From assembly GCA_030407085.1 (NCBI GenBank), contig CM059584.1:144822001-144886000 (forward strand): a stretch of DNA of 64,000 bases, given 5' to 3'. Numbering within the stretch: the first letter of the stretch is position 1; each line of letters begins with the position of its first letter. Origin of the DNA: Trichopria drosophilae. Its lineage: Eukaryota; Arthropoda; Insecta; Hymenoptera; Diapriidae. Below the pieces are notes generated by a model. That model did not search any database and was not told the DNA's origin. It saw only the letters and a program-made list of their open reading frames with translations. This document shows positions 60,267 through 64,000 of this stretch, in pieces. The translations under genes were made by a program, and so were the position numbers.

Positions 60267-63200
60267 CTGCGAATTAAAATACGTTATTTTCATTAAAATC
60301 GATTCTATTCTTTGAATATCAACTTATTGTGTTTAAATATGATAAATCGATAGTCGATATTTATAAACTCATTATGGTAAGTACATCATTTCTTTCCGTT
60401 CTTTTACCATTTCGGCAATCATCAGGTTTCCAAATACTTAAATTTAAGTTTCCTAAAAAGTAGTTTTATTTTCTAAACAAAATCAATACATTTTTTATAT
60501 TATTGCTTAAATAATGTGTAAATTTTCTGTTCCATCCTATTACTACACGCGCTTAACCCGATAAGGACTAAGGATCAGTAAAGGGATAAAGTAGTCAGAC
60601 CCCGGAATGTAGTAATAGAAAAATATTTAATACGTTTTGAATTAATTATTTTCCATTATTAATGATATTGTTGACGAGAGAATTAATTACTGTTCTTAAT
60701 CAAATTGAAACCTTCAATAATAATTTGTTAAACACCTTTTATTGAACAAATGGGAATCATAAGCTAAGTCATAGTAAAAGTTACACTACTGTACTGTACT
60801 CTATTCCTGTCCAGAGTAGATGTAAAATATTTCATGGAAGTCTTTGATGAGCATAAATCACGATGTTTCTGTGATGGAAACTTTTAATTTTTGTAACAAA
60901 TTTTTTCTGATGATGGAAACTCGTCTGCATTATCAGAAGTAAAGCAAATATTAGTAGCAAAATTCACCACTTTTTTTACGATAGTAAAGACGGAAAGGTT
61001 GGATTATTTACGACTTTTCGAAAAAAAATGGGACCAAAATGGAAGGAATCGATGCGCTGGATGATGACCCCGGGACTTTTCGATTGCCGGTCGTATACTC
61101 CTACCAAAAATTTGTGAATTGTGCCAGTAAAATTTGCATTATTTCTAATAAATCAGAACAAATCTGCTTGTCAAAATCGCCCATCAAATATTTAGTCATT
61201 ATATTTTTAACTCTTTAAATTTCACTAAAACACTTAAAAAATGAATTTTATCAATTACGACATGCAATATTATTCTATTATTTATTAATTATATTCATAA
61301 TATTTCTGTATTTTTATGTTACTTTACTATACATTTTTGAACTGTATGTTTATGATTTGAGGCTTATTCTATCTTACAATGTTAAGTCAAGACATTGATG
61401 GTAATAATACGTGGTGAACAGGAAACAATCTGTGAAATATTTGATTCGATCATCCTACAGACTACATTGCAGTTGTTTATTTAAAATACGTCATTGCCGA
61501 GTAAATTATATGTCACATTAAAGAAGACACCGCAAGCTTCAATTTCCTTCGTCACCGCATAACCAATTCTTATGCATGTTCCAGATCGCAATTAAATAAA
61601 ATTAATTTTAATAAAATGGCTTTTTACCCTTTCTGTAATTAATTCCATACTAATTTTTAGGAAAAAAATGAGATCCATAAAGTTTCAAAATTACGATCGG
61701 ACAATATCCACCGAAGTTTACGACTCGCACTTCAGAGTAACATTTTTCTCAAGTGGCAGTTTTTTTCTTGCGGACCGACGCTTTTCGAGTGCCTCGATGC
61801 GAAGCTAGAAAAATAAAAAAAAGTCTCGAAAGGCTCGGGTTCACGTCACTCAAACGCAAAACTTTTATGAAGTCATCTATGTACTAGGAACGAAACCGAG
61901 GAAGGAATATGAATCTCGGTGTTATTTTAAGACCAGTTTTCGGTACTTTAGGAACGCGAGACTACCAAACTCGAAACAGATACTCCTCCCGACATCAAAT
62001 GGGTGCGAGTCATCGTCTCATGACGAACCCCCTTTTCCAACCACAGGAATTAATTGAATCTTTTGTTTGAAATTTTACATTTATGACATTAGCGCACCTG
62101 TTGAATGTCTATGTAATTCATTCTAATGTTTCATAAACTATATTTTAAAATTAAAAATTCTGTTCATTTTGATTATATTTATTTCATTAATTTAATATAA
62201 TATCATTTGTTAATAATACAAGAATTATCTTTAATATCATCAGGATATGATCAGGATTTAAGACGACTTGAAGACGTTAACAGGACAATAAAAGGTAACG
62301 CTTGAATGTCCTCAGGAGCACCTGAAAATGTCCTCTGGATGATGTGTAAAAAATAGTAAAACTAACAATGGAGATTCCCGAATTTAATCAAATGCCGACG
62401 AAGTTTGGAGACATTTGTTTTGATTGACGATGTGGATGCCCTCGAATATGACCGAATTAACTTATAAGTCGGAAGCATTCGAGGACCTTCGGAGGCCTTC
62501 GGAAAATATTTCCTTTCCACTTTTCTTACTTGTCAAGTTTTCATCTTAAAAATTAAATTTGTCTTCATCCAGGTCATGTAACATATATATCAGTGCGGTA
62601 ATGTAAATATTCATAGTCAAATTTGTACTTTTGTAAAATAAAGTTTTTGTAACAAACTTCGACTTGATGCCTCGAATTTTAAGCTGGGATAGTTGGGGAA
62701 CACCTATCTCAGCCCTGTAATTTTCGAGGGCGCAAAATCAGATTTTACGCCCGAGAGCGCGAAAAAATAATGTTGACAATATATAATAATAATTATAATA
62801 AAATAAAAATGTGTTTGAACACAAAAATCATTGTTATTTGTGGAAATGAAATGTGGACTTAATTAATATAAATACAAAATTTCTACATCTGGCAAGACAA
62901 AAATGGGAAAATTCAAAAAGGTAGAATCACATGGGAAATGCAGTTCCCACTCGGATAAGGGGAAATCTGGATCATTTAAAATCACATAGGGCATCGCAAT
63001 GCTTTCGAGTTATCACAAATATGTTATCCTCGCGGGTTATCGCACGAGGTGCGGACCGGATAACGTAAACTGTATTTATTCTCGTTTCTGTTCGCACAGT
63101 ACGATTACGTTTCTTTGTGATAAAATCGACAAGGACCGTTCCCCGCAATATTTGATTTCGTGAGAAGCTTTCCAAAACTTTATTGACTTTTTTTGAACGT

Positions 63201-64000
63201 AAATAATCCAGGGGGTCGAAAGATAATTATTTTCGAATTGTTTCCATCGTTTCTTATTGTTTATAATAGATTAAATGTATCTTTTCATTGCTATAGTTAT
63301 TCTTTCAATGATTTTAAAAATAATAATTTTAAAAAATTAATTCTACATACAACCTTCATTAAATCATTTAATGATTTAACTATATTACTATTTGATGATT
63401 TTACTGATTATATACCAGAAGTAAAATGCACGGAAAAGAGAAATATTTGGTTTTATTATCTAAATAGTAGGATTGGCTACCTAATTTGTCCAGGTTACTA
63501 TTAAGATAGTAAAATTAAATACCTACTATGTTGTTAGTAGCTCCAACTATTTCGTTTGTTCCGTGTAGTAAAAATATGTTTGGGAATAAAGAACAAATTT
63601 AATACCGAAGACAAACCACTGAATAATATTCATGATATTTTCATAATGATAAAGTTAAAATACCATATAGAAATATATTTATTATATATCTTTACATTTA
63701 GTCATCAATAATAAGGAAATAATTAATTAATGAATTACGTCGTTAATAAGTACATAAATACCAATAAATATCTAAAATAATAATATTATAACATAAAATT
63801 ATATATGACAAAAAATACTATATATTATATTACTACATAGAGAAATATAAAAATATATTATTATTTTAAATATATTAAATAATAGTACATCTAGGTAGCA
63901 AAAAGAACAGAAGTAAACTCGACATACTGGGTCACAATCGTTAACTTTATTCCTTCTCTTTTCTAGGGTCATATTTTACAGCCTTTATAATTTTTATCAG
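60267..64000 (-). other. Upstream SoxE intron or 5' region, incomplete
   Basis: Sequence 5' of the HMG exon on the minus strand. It was searched by eye for the SoxE N-terminal dimerisation region (an acidic helix followed by a GYDWTLV-like motif), and none was found. It is therefore probably intronic and runs past the window. It is AT-rich, with a GC-richer block at about 61650-62050 and a pair of hairpins at 62671-62752. A 103-codon open frame at 63193-63504 (plus strand) has low-complexity Phe/Asn/Ile composition and no recognisable domain. I do not call it a gene. Confidence 0.5.
62671..62752. repeat. Two adjacent hairpins upstream of the SoxE HMG exon
   Basis: First (62671-62728): CTCGAATTTT...GCTGGGATAG pairs with CTATCTCAGC...AATTTTCGAG. 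Second (62729-62752): GGCGCAAAATC pairs with GATTTTACGCC around a 2-nt loop. They are compact and GC-richer than their flanks; origin unknown. Confidence 0.5.

Noticed and set aside
63193..63504. 103-codon open frame
   Set aside because: Low-complexity Phe/Asn/Ile/Leu composition typical of AT-rich random frames, with no domain or splice context.
60300..64000. N-terminal SoxE exon
   Set aside because: No segment resembling the dimerisation region with a suitable phase-2 donor was found on the minus strand, so it is left as outside the window.

Overview
The window looks like a piece of an insect nuclear genome, probably from a hymenopteran. It is strongly AT-rich and gene-poor. It holds a multi-exon SOX gene with GT-AG introns, U6 snRNA genes of the animal type, a short tract of the insect telomere-type repeat (CCTAA/TTAGG), and many small foldback DNA elements and decayed retroelement pieces. 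No bacterial operon, CRISPR array or viral genome is visible. The order-level assignment is an inference from overall character, not from a marker gene.

Left part (1-6400): two U6 snRNA genes with identical transcribed cores sit in opposite orientations inside a large inverted duplication (about 1735-3290 and 4232-4835). The left copy carries a 950-bp foldback element inserted exactly in its TATA box, with a TATA target duplication on each side. The spacer holds another inverted repeat and a retroelement 3' tail with a hammerhead-like fold. A decayed fragment of a Penelope-like element follows, then tandem units of an interspersed foldback family.

Middle part (6400-47000): a gene desert. It contains a Penelope-like GIY-YIG endonuclease pseudogene (8540-9026), a roughly 1.05-kb inverted-repeat element built on a recurring 22-bp motif (10700-11765), and a 1.2-kb foldback element whose arms are tandem repeats and whose core is packed with AGGTCA half-sites (12743-13957). 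It also contains a transposon-derived protein fragment (19486-19692), GC-rich hairpins, a small hairpin element (30112-30338), a telomere-like tract (37824-37850), a diverged foldback (37879-38838) and a piggyBac-type TTAA-flanked foldback (40644-42088). Several non-repetitive, visibly GC-richer blocks stand out of the AT-rich background and are candidate cis-regulatory elements.

Right part (47100-64000): the 3' four coding exons of a group E SOX transcription factor (ortholog of Drosophila Sox100B and of vertebrate Sox8/9/10) on the minus strand. An 11.2-kb intron splits the HMG box. The exons join in frame to a stop codon and give about 344 residues. The N-terminal exon(s) and promoter were not found and probably lie beyond position 64000. 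This is the only convincing intact protein-coding gene in the window.
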